A DNA stretch of 64,000 bases from Bathynomus jamesi (GCA_023014485.1 JAJOZX010017250.1:1-64000), one strand, 5' to 3'; shown: positions 21,111 to 31,567, numbered from the stretch's first letter. Notes: generated by a model not told the origin, from the letters alone. Translations and numbers: made by a program.

Positions 21111-23878
21111 AGGGGAGGCAGCGAGGCGGTGGACCGGGCTATGCGGTCCGCCGCCTCATTACCGGAAACACCAACATGGGCGGGAACCCAGCAGAAGGTG
21201 ACCCGGATCCGGTGAACGGTGTGCAGGACATGGTACTCCTGTTGAATAAGGCGTACGAGGGGGTCCGGGGAATCATAGCGCTCGAGCGCCTGAAGGGCGC
21301 TCAGCGAGTCCGAAAAAATGGTACAGGAGGACCGTGAACAACCCGATACCAGACGGAGGGCTTCCAGAAGGGCAAAGAGCTCCGCGGAAAAGATGGAGGC
21401 CTGAACCGGCAGGGGGATACCCCGGGAGGTAGGTGACAATGACGGAGAGAAGACGGCGGCCGCGACACCTGCAGGGGAGCGCGAGCCGTCGGTGTAGACG
21501 GGAACGTCGTCCGAATGGACGGGAAGATGGGCCAGAAAAGAAGACCGGAGGACGGCAGGAGGAGACTCCTTACGCAGGCCACGGAGCGCCTGGCAACGGC
21601 AGATAGGGGTGGTCCGCCAGGGGGGCGACAGATCGAAGGAGAACGGCAGAATAGAGGGTGGGGGGATCCCCAGGGACGAGAAAATCTCGGCCAGAGAAGC
21701 AGCGAAATGCCACGTGTCAGGCCGGGGTAGCGCCTGGGAGATCGCGGAGAAGAGTAGGGACATCGGAAGGCGGCAGATGCGAAGGTAACACTTCGCCATG
21801 AGAAGGCCCCGGCGAAGGGGCAGGGGGGGGTGTCCACAGTCCACCTGAAGACTAGCGACAGGGGACGAGCGGAAGGCACCCGACGCCAGACGAAGGCCAC
21901 GGTGGAGAAGAGGATCCAGCATACGGAGTGCCGGAGAGGAGGCGGAGCTGTAGACCACACAGCCGTAGTCGACACGGGATTGCACCAGGGAGGTGTACAG
22001 GCGCAGCAGAGTACGCCTGTCCGCCCCCCAGGTCGTGTGGGACAGATGACCCAAAAGGGAGAGGGTGCGGCGAGATGTTTGCCGCAACCGCCTAAGGTGT
22101 GGAACCCAACCGAAAAATCCGTCGAGGGTCATACCCAGGAATCTAACGGATGGGACGAGGGGAAGAGGAGTGCCGGCAAGGGTAAGGGCGAAGGTATGCG
22201 ACAGACGGAGGCGCCGAGGACGGAAAAGCATACTGGAAGACTTAGAGGGTAAGAAAGCATAGCCAACCGAAGACGCCCAGCGAACCACCGCGTTGATGGC
22301 TAGCTGGAGCCGACGTTCAGCCAAAGACGGGAGGCGGCCAGAGCAATAGATAGCCAGGTCATCGGCATAGAGGGAGCTACGAACGGATGTAGGCAGGACC
22401 GTAGCGACTGTGTTCATCACGAGTGAGAAACACAAGACGCTAAGGACACTACCCTGAGGGACACCCTCCTCCAACGGAAAGCGGTCAGAGAGGGCAGAAC
22501 CGATGCGGACGCGGAAAGAACGGGCGGACAAGAAGTTATAAATAAAGGAAGGGAGAAAGCCTACGAAACCCAGGGAGCGTAAGCAGTCGAAGACCGCGCT
22601 CCGCCGGGTAGTATCGTAGGCCTTCTGGAGGTCGAAAAAGACGGCGAGTACAAATTGACGCCGGGAGAAAGCCTCCTGCACGTCATGGCTAAGGAGGAGG
22701 AGGGGGTCGGTGGTAGACCGGAAGCGCCGGAAACCAGCCTGGGTAGCAGGGTACTGGTCACTCGCCTCCAAGGTAAAGGACAGCCGCGAGGCGACCATCG
22801 CCTCCATCACCTTGCAGGCACAGCATGTTAGGGAAATGGGGCGATAGTTCGACGGGAGTGAGGGGTCTTTATCGGGCTTCGGGATGGGGACGACGATGGA
22901 CTCACGCCATCGGTCCGGAAATGAACCCTCCAACCAAATCCGGTTATAGAGGTCCAGTAGAAAGCTGAGAGCAGAGGGGTGAAGGTGCCGTAACAAGTCA
23001 TAGGGGATATTATCGGGGCCGGGGGCGGAGGAGCGTCGGGGGCGGAGGGCCTCCCGAAGCTCTGTCATGTGGAAGAGGTGATTATAGGGGTCATCCCTAT
23101 GAGGTGGAAATTCCGGTGGGTCGCGGCGGGAGTGGGGGGAATCGGAACTGGAGATGGCTGCGAAGTGCGCCGCGAGTGCGTTCGCGACGGCCTCCGGATC
23201 GGACACGAACTCGTCGTCCCCGACCCGAAGTACCGGGGGTCGAGGGGGGACACGGGTCCCCTCAAAGCTACGCACCTTGCGCCAAACAGTCGAGGGGGCG
23301 GTCGAGGAGGAGATCCCGGACACGTAACTCCGCCAGGAGGTACGCCGGGCTAGTTTCAAGACCCGACGGGCCACTGCCTTCAGGCGCTGAAACACTATCT
23401 TGTGCTCCAACTGGCGGGTCCGGTAGAAGCGGCGGCCGGCACGGCGCCGCTCCTGAACGGCATGGGAGCACTCTGGGGTCCACCATGGGACGCTTCGCGG
23501 CCTGTGGGAGCCAGAGGTACGGGGGATGCAACTGGCGGCAGCCGAGAGGATCTTACTCTCGAGGAAGGCGAGGGCCTCACTGACGGAGGGAAAGGCAGGA
23601 ATTGATGGCGAGATCGCCGTGCCCCTCGCGTATGAGGCCCAGTCTGCTCGGGCGAACAGCCAGCGCGGGCGGACAGAGGTGGGGGGGAGGAGACGGGTCG
23701 GGGTAAGACACACTGGGAAATGGTCACTGCCGGAAGAATCCGGCAGGACCTCCCAGGTGAACTCCGTCACGATTTCGAGGGAAACCAGGGAAAGGTCGAT
23801 ACAGGTGAAACTGTCGTGGGCCGAGTGAAGGCAGGTTGGGGAGCCATCGTTCAGAAAGGTGAACTCGAGCTCGTCCAT
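21083..23878 (-). pseudogene. LINE ORF2: endonuclease end, reverse transcriptase, RNase H
   Basis: A 931-residue open frame. It begins with the last endonuclease motifs (SFTCIDLSLVS, SGSDHFPVCL). The RT follows: VVPIPKPDKDP, NYRPISLTCC, QAGFRRFRST, FFDLQKAYDT, GVPQGSVLS and SLYADDLAIY, the catalytic YADD. RNase H has VYTDGSRSP, AELFALLEAL, FSDSLSAL and PAHVGVSGNEAAD. The frame is lost at 21083, before the C-terminal knuckle. This core appears intact, so the breaks are confined to its two sides. Confidence 0.9.
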
Positions 23879-24370
23879 AAGGGAGAGAAGGGTCCCGGAG
23901 AGAAAGGTGGAGCAAACGTCCCCCCAGGCCGGGTCCCGACTGTTGAAGTCCCCGAGAATCAGGAAAGGGTGGGGGAAGCTGAAGAATTAGGTCACGGAGA
24001 GAATCGGGTGGAGGGCGTACGTTAGGGGAGAGGTAAAGAGAGCAGACCGTGAGCTGGCGCCCCAAGGAAAGGCGCACGGCCACAGCTTGCAGGACTGTAC
24101 GGAGCGGGAGGGGGCGGAAAGGGACGGAGCGGTGCACGAAGACCGCGGCGCCCCCCTCCCCGCCCCATCGAGAGGCGGGGAAGGGAGCCCGCAGTAACCG
24201 GACACTCGAGGGAGGGAACGGGATCCCAGAATCGTCTCCTGAAGGCAGAAACACGCCGGACACCTGGAGGCCAGGAGAGAGGAGAGACTCTCGAGGCCTA
24301 CCAGGAGCCCGCGGATGTTCCACTGCAGGAGCGAGGTATAGGGAGGGGTAGGAAAGTCAGCGTAAAGGAT
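23879..24370 (-). pseudogene. LINE ORF2 endonuclease N-terminal part
   Basis: Three frames must be combined. QWNIRGLLVGLESL and CFCLQETILGSR (catalytic Glu) lie near 24240-24325, the GGAAVFVHRSVPFRPLPLR and LTVCSLYLSPN segments lie near 24020-24160, and LILGDFNSRDPAWG lies near 23930-23975. At least two frameshifts are therefore present. Confidence 0.8.
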
Positions 24371-24592
24371 GGTTATGGGGTGGGTGGGCCGATCGGGCGG
24401 CCCGAGATTAAAGAGGGATTCGGAAAGCCCCGGAGTTCAGCGAGGGACGCCGAACGAGGGCGAAGGTCACCCCGACGAGGGGGCGATGTGGAACCAGACG
24501 CCGGCAAGTCCTCCAGAAGAGGAGTCTCCCGGACGTCCGGGGGAGAGCGATGCAGAGAAGGGGATGTGAGAGGTATCCAGAATGCCCCCCCT

Positions 24593-25689
24593 TCACCGGA
24601 GGTGCGGGGGAGGCAGGACTACGAGGGGGAGTGGAAAATAATACCTCACCCAGAGGCATTGGCAGGTCGAGGAGAGAGATGGGGCGGGCCAAGCGCGGGG
24701 GCGTGCACGTTCCACCCACGCCGACCAGGCGGGCGAGTTCCCCCTCCAGTGGGTCCATCGACCGGGCCGGAGAGGGGTGTATCTCAGCCCCCACCTCGAG
24801 GGCCGTCGGGGACCCCAGGGGGAGCGTGCATAACGGTTGCGCAGTGGGGATGGTGAGGACACCGGGGCGGTAGGGCGAAGGGGGCGTTTGTGTTTGGGAG
24901 AGGAAGGTGATGCGAGGCTTATGGCTTCGAAACTTTCGGGGTCACCACTGGCGCGGCGCTTGCGGCCCCTACCCCTCCGTCGTGCGGCCCGCATGGGTGA
25001 CGGCGGGTCACGATCCGGAATGGGGGTGGCCGAAGGTGCCGGTGGAGAGGGCGTAGAAGGGGCAGGGGGGGTTGCCGACGAAGCATCGGCGTTCGCGGAG
25101 GGAGCACGTGGGGACGCGCTGGTAGTACGGGGAGCCGCGGTAGGAGTCCGCTGGGCGGCAGAGGATGGACTGGGAGTAGCGGACACGGTGGGTAGAGGCG
25201 CGTTGGGAACCGCCGGTGAGGACGGGGTCCGGGAACGGAGAGCCTCGGCGTACGAGGCACCACGCCGGGCCTCGCAGCCACGCAACCGCTCCCGCGCCTC
25301 CCGAGCGCTGAGAAACTCTGATGAACAGAGGGCCCGAACCTCCCTTTCAAAGAGGAAGGACGGGCAAGAGCGGGATGAAGCAGGGTGTGGTCCATGGCAG
25401 TTGGTGCAGGAAGGCGGAGCAGTACAGGGCAAGGGGTGGGGAGGGCCGCCGCAGCGGACACACAACGGGGCCGGCTGACGGCAGGAACTGCTCACGTGGC
25501 CAAACCTATTGCACTGAAAACAGCGCGTAGGATCTGGCACGTATGGTCGTACTGAGAATTCACACGCTCGTCTCTCACCAAAGCCCCAGAATACCGAAAC
25601 GGGGGGCACCAGTGAGTCGAAAGTGAGGAGCAGGCGAGGAGAAGGGGCGGTTGGGGATCGCGATCTGTCAGGAAAGCGGTACACCTCAC
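24593..25689 (-). pseudogene. LINE ORF1, zinc-knuckle half
   Basis: The frame contains CFQCNRFGHVSSSC (CX2CX4HX4C), then CVRCGGPPHPLPC and CTNCHGPHPASSRSC, the three-knuckle array usual in I/Jockey ORF1. A Ser/Pro/Ala-rich tail and a basic RRRGRGRKRR stretch follow. It joins 25686-26471 after a one-base frameshift near 25690 (…DLASRV / GCCEVYRF). Confidence 0.85.
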
Positions 25690-26471
25690 AACACCCTGGA
25701 GGCGAGGTCAATCTGGAGGTCTTCCACCGGGATGGGTAGAAGACGAGCAGCGTAAATTGTGCCCTGGCACTGATTGAGGTGGGGGTGGGGGGACACCGTA
25801 ATCCCGCAGCCCAGGACATTGGGGATAGCGAGCAGAGAGGTGGTTTCGACAGAGGAACGCGACCTTATCAGAATGGAGCCATCCCTCTGAGGCCGAAGGT
25901 CAAAACGAGCCGTCGCCGTCCCCGTCACCCCATGGATCGCTCGAAAGAGGCGTTCATGGTTAGTGGGGAGGGGCTTGGAGGAGGAGGGGCGGAGGACGAG
26001 GAACTTGTCCACCGTCCTAAGGCCGAGCGAAGACGTCGGGCCAAACACCACCGGTACTTCGAGGGGACGGGGAGACGAGAAAGGCGGACGGCGACGTCTG
26101 GTCCCACGTCCCCCAGGAGCCGAGGGGGCCGGAGGCGATGAGGCCCGACCGGAGTGGGAGGCGACCGGGGCCGCGGGCTTCCCACCTGAGGGTGAAAAAG
26201 CAGGCGGGTCCCTATCGGGACGTGGAATATGGGGGGATCCAGGGGTCGGGGGGTCCACTGCAGGTCCATCCGCCACTGGCGGGGTTCGGGCAGCGGCGCC
26301 ACGAGCCTGGGGAAGAGAGGGAGAGGAGGTGTCGGCAAGAAGAGCAGACGGGGTGGGCGAGGGCTGCCGACTGCCCTTACCAGACCCAAGGTCCAAAGAG
26401 GTAGTCAGAGGGAGGTCAGATGCACAAGCCGGGTCGTCAACGAGGTCCATTAGATTTGTAAGTGTTTCCAT
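25686..26471 (-). pseudogene. LINE ORF1, N-terminal half
   Basis: A 261-residue frame from ATG 26471. It has a low-complexity Pro/Ser-rich N-terminus, then an RRM-like gag segment (VDKFLVLRPSS, GSILIRSRS, GTIYAARLLPI) before the knuckles. It stops prematurely at 25686 through the frameshift. Confidence 0.75.
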
Positions 26472-26809
26472 AAAGAAAATTTTTATTGTTGTTTCGCGCC
26501 CGGGGCCGCGGGGAACCGATTACCCGGGGCCCAAGGGGACCAAGCGCACGCCGGCGGGGGATGGGTGCCTCGTCCCATGTAGGTACCCCCGTTTCAAAAG
26601 GGGCCCTTGCAGCGTCGAAAGTTCTCCCCCGCCGGCAGCAAAGACCAAGGCCCCCCAGGGTCCCAGGCCTGGGCACCCTACCAGCCAACTTAGTCCGGCC
26701 CCGGCCATGGGAGCGAGACCCCCAGCGACCAGCCCCGGCAGCCCACGGGGCGCGCGAAGTGAACAGAGAAAGCAGAAAAAACAGAGGGGGCAAGGAAGAG
26801 GCTTTTAGG
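26472..26809 (-). promoter_or_regulatory. LINE 5' UTR, GC-rich
   Basis: A CpG-rich leader between the repeat array and ORF1. LINE 5' UTRs normally hold an internal promoter; no specific element is identified. Confidence 0.5.
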
Positions 26810-26905
26810 AAAAAAAAACCCGGTGGAAAAAATCCCCGGCGGAAAAAATCCAACAAGGAAAAAATCCCCCCGGAAAATATCCCCCGGAGGAAAAAATCCC
26901 CCAGC
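26810..26905. repeat. GGAAAAAATCCCCC array, arm 1
   Basis: About five units separated by GGCGG, AACAA and GGAGG spacers in the same order, inverted, as arm 2. Confidence 0.85.
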
Positions 26906-27045
26906 TGAACAGAAATGAAGGCTAATAATTTGAATAATAACGTAGGTGTGCATTCGTTCGTTCTGTGGTGATGCCTGACAGAATCGCACCAAAACAGCGC
27001 CTAGGTAATACTAAGCGCTGTTGGTGCAACAGGGTAATCCAAAAT

Positions 27046-27070
27046 TTTTTTTTTTTTTTTTTTTTTTTAT
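27046..27070 (-). other. Poly(A) tract after the capsid-like frame
   Basis: About 26 T on the plus strand follow directly after the minus-strand stop and an ATTAAATAAA context, as expected of a retrotransposed polyadenylated transcript. Confidence 0.7.
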
Positions 27071-27596
27071 TTAATCATTACTTATACCAAAGCATTTTAC
27101 ATAATATGTTATAACAGCAGTAAATGGTAATTGTACAGCTCCAGCATCAGTAGGTGCACGTTGAAAACATATTCTACCATTAACAATATCAAGATCATTA
27201 GTACTAGTAAGAAAATTTTTACCAATAATCACACGACTATTAGCAAACTCAGCAGTACATTTTATTTTACGATACATATTAAAATATCTTGTAGCAGTAA
27301 ATGAACGGGCACGTTGATGATTAACAACATTAGTATGATGTAAAGTATTATTAGGCTCAAACATAATAAACATTGGGGGGAAGGTATAGGGAGACAACGA
27401 GGTCTGGGCCCTAACCTCACCATCCCCATAACCAATACAGGCTACATGGCATGAACCCTGGCTAGATGGGCCAGAACCCTGGCTACATGGCATCAACCTT
27501 TTTGCGGGTGGATATTCAACATAACCAACATATTAAAATGGGGATAATACTGGAATCTTACACCACATAATCTATAATAATTATGAATTAACATTT
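27071..27596 (-). pseudogene. Possible endogenous viral capsid-like sequence
   Basis: Two AT-rich minus-strand pieces look like parts of one small-virus coat protein. The upstream piece (about 27497-27596) contains NYYRLCGVRFQYYPHFN. The downstream piece (27071-27375) contains ATRYFNMYRKIKCTAEF and ends PFTAVITYYVKCFG. The Tyr-rich beta-strand pattern and the closing strand resemble capsids of small circular ssDNA (CRESS-type) viruses, but that is inference from pattern only. About 120 bp of unrelated, partly repeated text (CCAGGGTTC words) separates the pieces. No replication gene is seen. It could instead be an unknown transposon protein. Confidence 0.35.
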
Positions 27597-27605
27597 TCAT
27601 TTTAT

Positions 27606-27715
27606 CCTTCTGGGGGATTTTTTCCTCCGGGGGTTTGTTTCCGGGGGATTTTTTCCTTGTTGGATTTTTTCCGCCGGGGGATTTTTTCCACCGGGGTTTT
27701 TTTTCCTGATCCCAA
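27606..27715. repeat. GGAAAAAATCCCCC array, arm 2
   Basis: Reverse complement of arm 1. One unit is changed to GGAAACAAACCCCC where arm 1 has GGAAAATATCCCCC. Confidence 0.85.
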
Positions 27716-27898
27716 GGAGGAGGGTAAAGAGGGGAAGACAGGAAAGAGGGGGCTGTAGGATAGCAGGGTATGCTAAAAGTCCACTTCGCAACCGGGCGGG
27801 GGACCCGGCAGGGCCCCCAGCCGCGGCTGACCCCCCTCGCCACATGGAGGCAGGAGCCCGCGGGCGATCCACCCAAAACCGCCCGCGGGGAGGGGGCT
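27716..27898 (-). promoter_or_regulatory. LINE 5' terminus, GC-rich
   Basis: A GC-rich leader starting immediately inside the TSD at 27898. It contains a CCCGCGGGCGG / CGCCCGCGGGC inverted pair near the 5' end. Confidence 0.5.
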
Positions 27899-27907
27899 TG
27901 AATTATT

Positions 27908-28262
27908 GGTAGGGCTATTTTTTACTATGATATTTTTCACAATATTGTTATATGAAAATACTACATTAATATCCAAAAGTTTAAGTACATTAGCAATGCC
28001 TAAAAAGCCCGGGAAAAATGGAAGTACTAAAATATTTTTGACAAAGTACGAGTGTTATTATTGACACAACAGAAAGTTCATTTTGCCTTGTTGAGACAAG
28101 ATCTCATAAACGCAGATGGATTAACACAGATCACTTCCAATACCATTGATTTTTTCTAATTCGGCATCGATGTATTCCGGACTGGCGATCCTAAGGGCGC
28201 GGAGAAACATTGAAGAAAAAATGGCCTTCTTAGTTGGGGTGTCATGTCCCAAGTAAAAGTGT
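27908..28262 (-). pseudogene. Penelope RT C-terminus and linker, minus copy
   Basis: The minus strand reads SMFLRALRIASPEYIDAELE, typical of the end of Penelope RT. After in-frame stops it continues FFPGFLGIANVLKLLDINVV and KNIIVKNSPTNNS, the linker before the GIY-YIG domain. It continues at 20508 once the LINE is removed. Confidence 0.8.
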
Positions 28263-28265
28263 ATG

Positions 28266-28640
28266 TAGGACAAAAATTCAGGCATTATCTATAAAAATGG
28301 TTGTAAACAATGTGATTCCTTTTACATAGGTCAGACGGGAAAGGATTTGCACACACGTATAAAACAGCATCAATATTCCGCTAGAACAGGACAGTCATCC
28401 AGTGCCCTTTTTGTCCATTTGTCAGATCCCACTGTATTGATTGGAATAATGCTTCAGTTTTATTTCACTCTAGCAACATTGTTAATAGAAATATTCTTGA
28501 GTCTGCCATTATCCAACTTAAAATAACTTCAACATAAGCAAAGGTCTTTTTCAACTCGTCGATCCTGTTGTTTTGAATTCCTTTAGAACAGATTTAGATA
28601 AGAAGGGTAGAACGCTAAGTCTTTGGTAAACTTGTATGCA
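28266..28640 (+). pseudogene. Penelope GIY-YIG endonuclease, plus copy
   Basis: It reads IIYKNGCKQCDSFYIGQTGK and LHTRIKQHQYSARTGQ before losing frame at about 28430 (a one-base loss in the SELSHCIDW segment). It is truncated at its 5' end exactly at the head-to-head junction. Confidence 0.8.
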
Positions 28641-28826
28641 GGCATAGTGCTAAAAGCCGGGCAGATTTCCAGGATAAATTTGTATTTTTTTTTTTTTTTT
28701 TTTTTATAACTGGTTGGAAATAATTCATTTGATCTTGTGCTAAAAATCGATAGTTTTTCCTTACAAATTTGTATGCCCCTCCCACAATCCTCTAATTTCT
28801 ATTTTTATTTTTATTTCTCCGTTTAT

Positions 28827-28879
<53 letters not shown>
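28641..28879 (+). repeat. Penelope 3' UTR, plus copy, with (TA)n
   Basis: Inverted counterpart of 19936-20148, followed by TG/TA repeats at about 28826-28876. Confidence 0.8.
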
Positions 28880-28995
28880 TTTCTGTAACCTATATATAGG
28901 CTATAACTCTTTATGTACTTCAGTGTTCCTGAGGATGTCATTAGACGAAAGCGCTTGAGCACCATTCTGTGTTTCCTTTCCTTCGTGGTTTTATT
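28880..28995 (+). ncRNA. Hammerhead-like motif at Penelope end (plus copy)
   Basis: CTGAGGA, then GTC-ATTA-GAC, then GAAA (in GACGAAAGCG) keeps both core boxes, unlike the minus copy. It is preceded by a CCTATATATAGG palindrome. Stem I and III partners and the cleavage triplet are not resolved by eye, so the ribozyme call is tentative. Confidence 0.45.
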
Positions 28996-29033
28996 CATCA
29001 TAAATATTTTTCACGTGTTACTTTCGTGAAATA

Positions 29034-29035
<2 letters not shown>

Positions 29036-29100
<65 letters not shown>
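29036..29100. repeat. (TA)n microsatellite
   Basis: About 30 TA units downstream of the Penelope pair. Confidence 0.95.
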
Positions 29101-29102
<2 letters not shown>

Positions 29103-29272
29103 TTAATTTTGGTAGGCAGGCTGTTTTGAAATGTGACATCATCCCATATACTAAATATACTGGTATATGTTCAAATTCATGAAGTACAGTACTTCCTTAA
29201 TTCTTGAATAATATAAATCATGTACTTACATCCTTAATATTGTACAGTAATTTGGGGTTCTTTTTTTTATAG

Positions 29273-30735
29273 GTACGAAAACCTCATGAGTGATCTTGTA
29301 CAAGACTTCAAATCCATATCATTTTACAAAAGGAGGCTTCAGATACTTACACTCTCACCATTTCCTATTTCTAGGACAATGGATTTGTTTGGTGCAACCA
29401 CCAGATACATGGTTGATGAAGCCAGACATTTGAAACATACATTTGGTATTATGACACAGATTCCTATCTACAGTAAAGGAAGAAAACTAACTGAAGATAT
29501 AATCTCTGAAATAAAGGAATTCTACGATGATGATGAAGTCAGTTATTTGTGTGCAGGGAAATCTGATTGTGTTAGCATAAGAAATAAAGATGGCGAAGAA
29601 GAGTACAAACAAAAATGTCTATTACTAGGGAATTTAAAAGAATTATATTCAAAATATAAAGAAAACAATGATAATAGCATAGGGTTTTCTACCTTTGCCA
29701 ATCTCAGGCCTAAATGGTGTGTAATTGCTGGAGGCGAAGGAACCCACTCAGTTTGTGTTTGTACCCACCACCAGAATCCTAAACTCATGGTATCAGCAAT
29801 TGCAGAGAAAAACTTAACCTATTACACACTTATGGAAAAAGTGTTTGTGATATAAATTCTTCTACATGCATGTTACATGGATGTTGAGAATGTCCTGGTA
29901 GCATAGGCATATTTAATTTTTTAAATACTATACCTTCCTTGACAAGCAGAGATTCTGTTGAATATGTTCAGTGGACTAATACAGATAGATCAACATTGGA
30001 AACTCGTATAGCTTCTCCAGATGAATTTATTGAACACCTTTCAGAAAGCATTTTTTCTCTTACTAGGCACCACTACATTGCAAAAAGCCAGAGTCAGTAT
30101 TTGAAGACTATGAAACAGAATCTTCACGGTGATGAAATACTTGTGCTAGGGGATTTTGCAGAAAACTACTCATCACTCAAGATGAACCACAAAGTTTCCA
30201 CTGGACAAATGACCAGGTGACCCTCCATCCATTTGTGGTGTATCACATGAAGGATGAGGAATTAATTCATTTTAGTTACTGTATTATTAGCGATTGTCTT
30301 GAGCACTCAACATCAGCAGTTCACACTTTTCAGCAATATTTAATGAAGGATATTAAACAGAAATTCCCCAACGTACAAAAAGTAATTTATTTCTCTGATG
30401 GGTGTGGAGGCCAATACAAAAACAAATATAATTTCAGCAATCTATGCTATCATGAACAGGATTTTGGTGTGAAGGCTGAGTGGAATTTCTTTGCCACAAG
30501 TCATGGGAAAAATGCTTGTGATGGTATTGGAGGAACTATTAAAAGAGTTGTAGCAAAGGCTAGTTTGCAATGTATTGATACTGGTCATATTCTAACACCA
30601 AGAGCTTTCTATGATTTTTGCACTGAACACTTTAATTCAATTATTTGTTTGTATGTTACAAAGGAGGAGGTTCATGTGGATAAATTCAATCTTTCTAGTA
30701 GGTTTAATGAAGCTTTTCATGTATTGATAGAATAA
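29273..30735 (+). pseudogene. Element C transposase, downstream exon
   Basis: It starts in phase after the acceptor with YENLMSDLVQDFKS and runs through KSDCVSIRNKDGEE, FSTFANLRPKWCVIAGGEG and THSVCVCTHHQNPKLM, all collinear with element B. Breaks are a frameshift near 29845, TGA near 29886 and a frameshift near 30190. The downstream frame keeps the acidic motifs (VLGDFAENYS, IYFSDGCGGQYKN, SHGKNACDGIGGTIKR) and stops at TAA 30733-30735. The C-terminal WW-type module of B is absent. Confidence 0.82.
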
Positions 30736-31134
30736 GGTTGAAACTCATTTTTTGTATATATGAAAATTTTAAAAATCTGAAATTTAGGGGGGGGGGGGGC
30801 AGGACCCCTTCAAATGGAATAGTGTTGTAACATTTTTCTGTTAATTTTAGCCATTTTTTCTACTTATGCTAATTTGTTATGTGTGCAATTACCTTTCATA
30901 AACACTTTAAATCACTATTCTATGTCAATTATGACTGAGTTATGGTGGTTTGAATATTTACAGTTTTCATCCCCCCCCCCCAAAGGGGGGAGCATAACTT
31001 TTGAACCATAACTCTGATTGAGCTGATATTTGAAATTTGGTACTTAGTAGCATAGACCATTCTATAAACCAAATTTAAGCAAAATCTATGAGGGTGTGGT
31101 TTTGACCACTGCATGATTTGTCATGGAATGACCC
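30736..31134. repeat. Element C right terminal region
   Basis: It ends TTGTCATGGAATGACCC at 31134, the same terminus type as A, B and D, followed by TATA at 31135-31138 as possible TSD. It contains G and C homopolymers (about 30788-30800 and 30971-30980) that could pair. No left partner is visible in the window. Confidence 0.65.
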
Positions 31135-31138
31135 TATA

Positions 31139-31567
31139 GAAAATGACATTACCTATAATGGGGCAAAGAGCTGTATTTTGATTTTTAGGTGTAATCTATT
31201 AAACATGTATCATGTGGGTCTTTTGAAATGAATGGTCAGATTATACCTGTCAAAGACATGTGGAAATACTTAGGTCATGTAATTACTCACGAGCTGCGAG
31301 ATGAACTTGATATTGAGAGAGAATGTAAAAACCTGTATGTACAGGGTAACATGCTAGTAAGGAAATTTTGTATGTGTTCATAATCAGTTAAAATTTATCT
31401 TTTTAGAACTTACTGTACTGCATTGTATACATCCCATCTGTGGTGGAATTATACAAAAACTGCTATGAATAAACTCTGTTGCTTATAATATTTTTCGTAT
31501 GCTATGTAGGGAACCAAAATGGTGCAGTGCCAGTTTTATGTTTACTACACGTAACCTACCTACCTAC
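31139..31567 (+). pseudogene. LINE RT 3' part, left piece
   Basis: It reads VKDMWKYLGHVITHELRDE, then ERECKNLYVQGNMLVRKFC and, after stops, FRTYCTALYTSHLWWNY and YNIFRMLCREPKWCSAS. This is the thumb/C-terminal region of an endonuclease-type LINE RT. It continues at 32510 after the hAT insertion. Confidence 0.7.

Larger units (their letters stand above)
26810..27715. mobile_element. Inverted-repeat cassette inside the LINE 5' region
   Basis: The arms 26810-26905 and 27606-27715 are near-perfect reverse complements. Each is made of repeats of GGAAAAAATCCCCCGG and is itself quasi-palindromic. The 700 bp between them is AT-rich, unlike the LINE, and holds a capsid-like frame and a poly(A) tract. 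No TSD was found, so it may be an insertion or part of this LINE copy's leader. Confidence 0.5.
20509..27898 (-). mobile_element. GC-rich I-type LINE, near full length (TSD TGAATTATT)
   Basis: The direct repeat TGAATTATT lies at 20500-20508 and 27899-27907. The minus strand runs 5' UTR, ORF1 with zinc knuckles, endonuclease, RT, RNase H, C-terminal knuckle and an A-rich tail (CAATACAAAAAAAATAAAAA). An RNase H domain after RT points to the I group. GC content is far higher than the surroundings. It is inserted in the minus Penelope copy. Confidence 0.9.
18396..28999. mobile_element. Head-to-head pair of Penelope-like elements (with later insertions)
   Basis: A minus-strand copy (28262 down to 18396) and a plus-strand copy (28266 to 28999) are joined at about 28263. 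Both carry GIY-YIG endonuclease sequence, the same 3' UTR and the same terminal ATGATGAATAAAACCAC / hammerhead-like block. The minus copy is split by a LINE (20509-27898) and by a mariner relic (18553-19935). Both outer ends abut TA repeats, so the insertion target was probably a TA-rich site. Confidence 0.75.
11412..29272 (+). other. 17.9-kb intron of element C filled by later insertions
   Basis: The donor is gtaagaaac at 11412 and the acceptor is ttttttttatag ending at 29272. Both coding sides align consecutively to the continuous element B protein, which supports a former short intron. Everything between is identified below as LTR, Penelope, mariner and LINE insertions. Confidence 0.6.

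Noticed and set aside
20580..26900. Many plus-strand open frames of 60-280 codons in the GC-rich block
   Set aside because: They are antisense shadows of the minus-strand LINE. High GC removes stop codons, and they show no family motifs.
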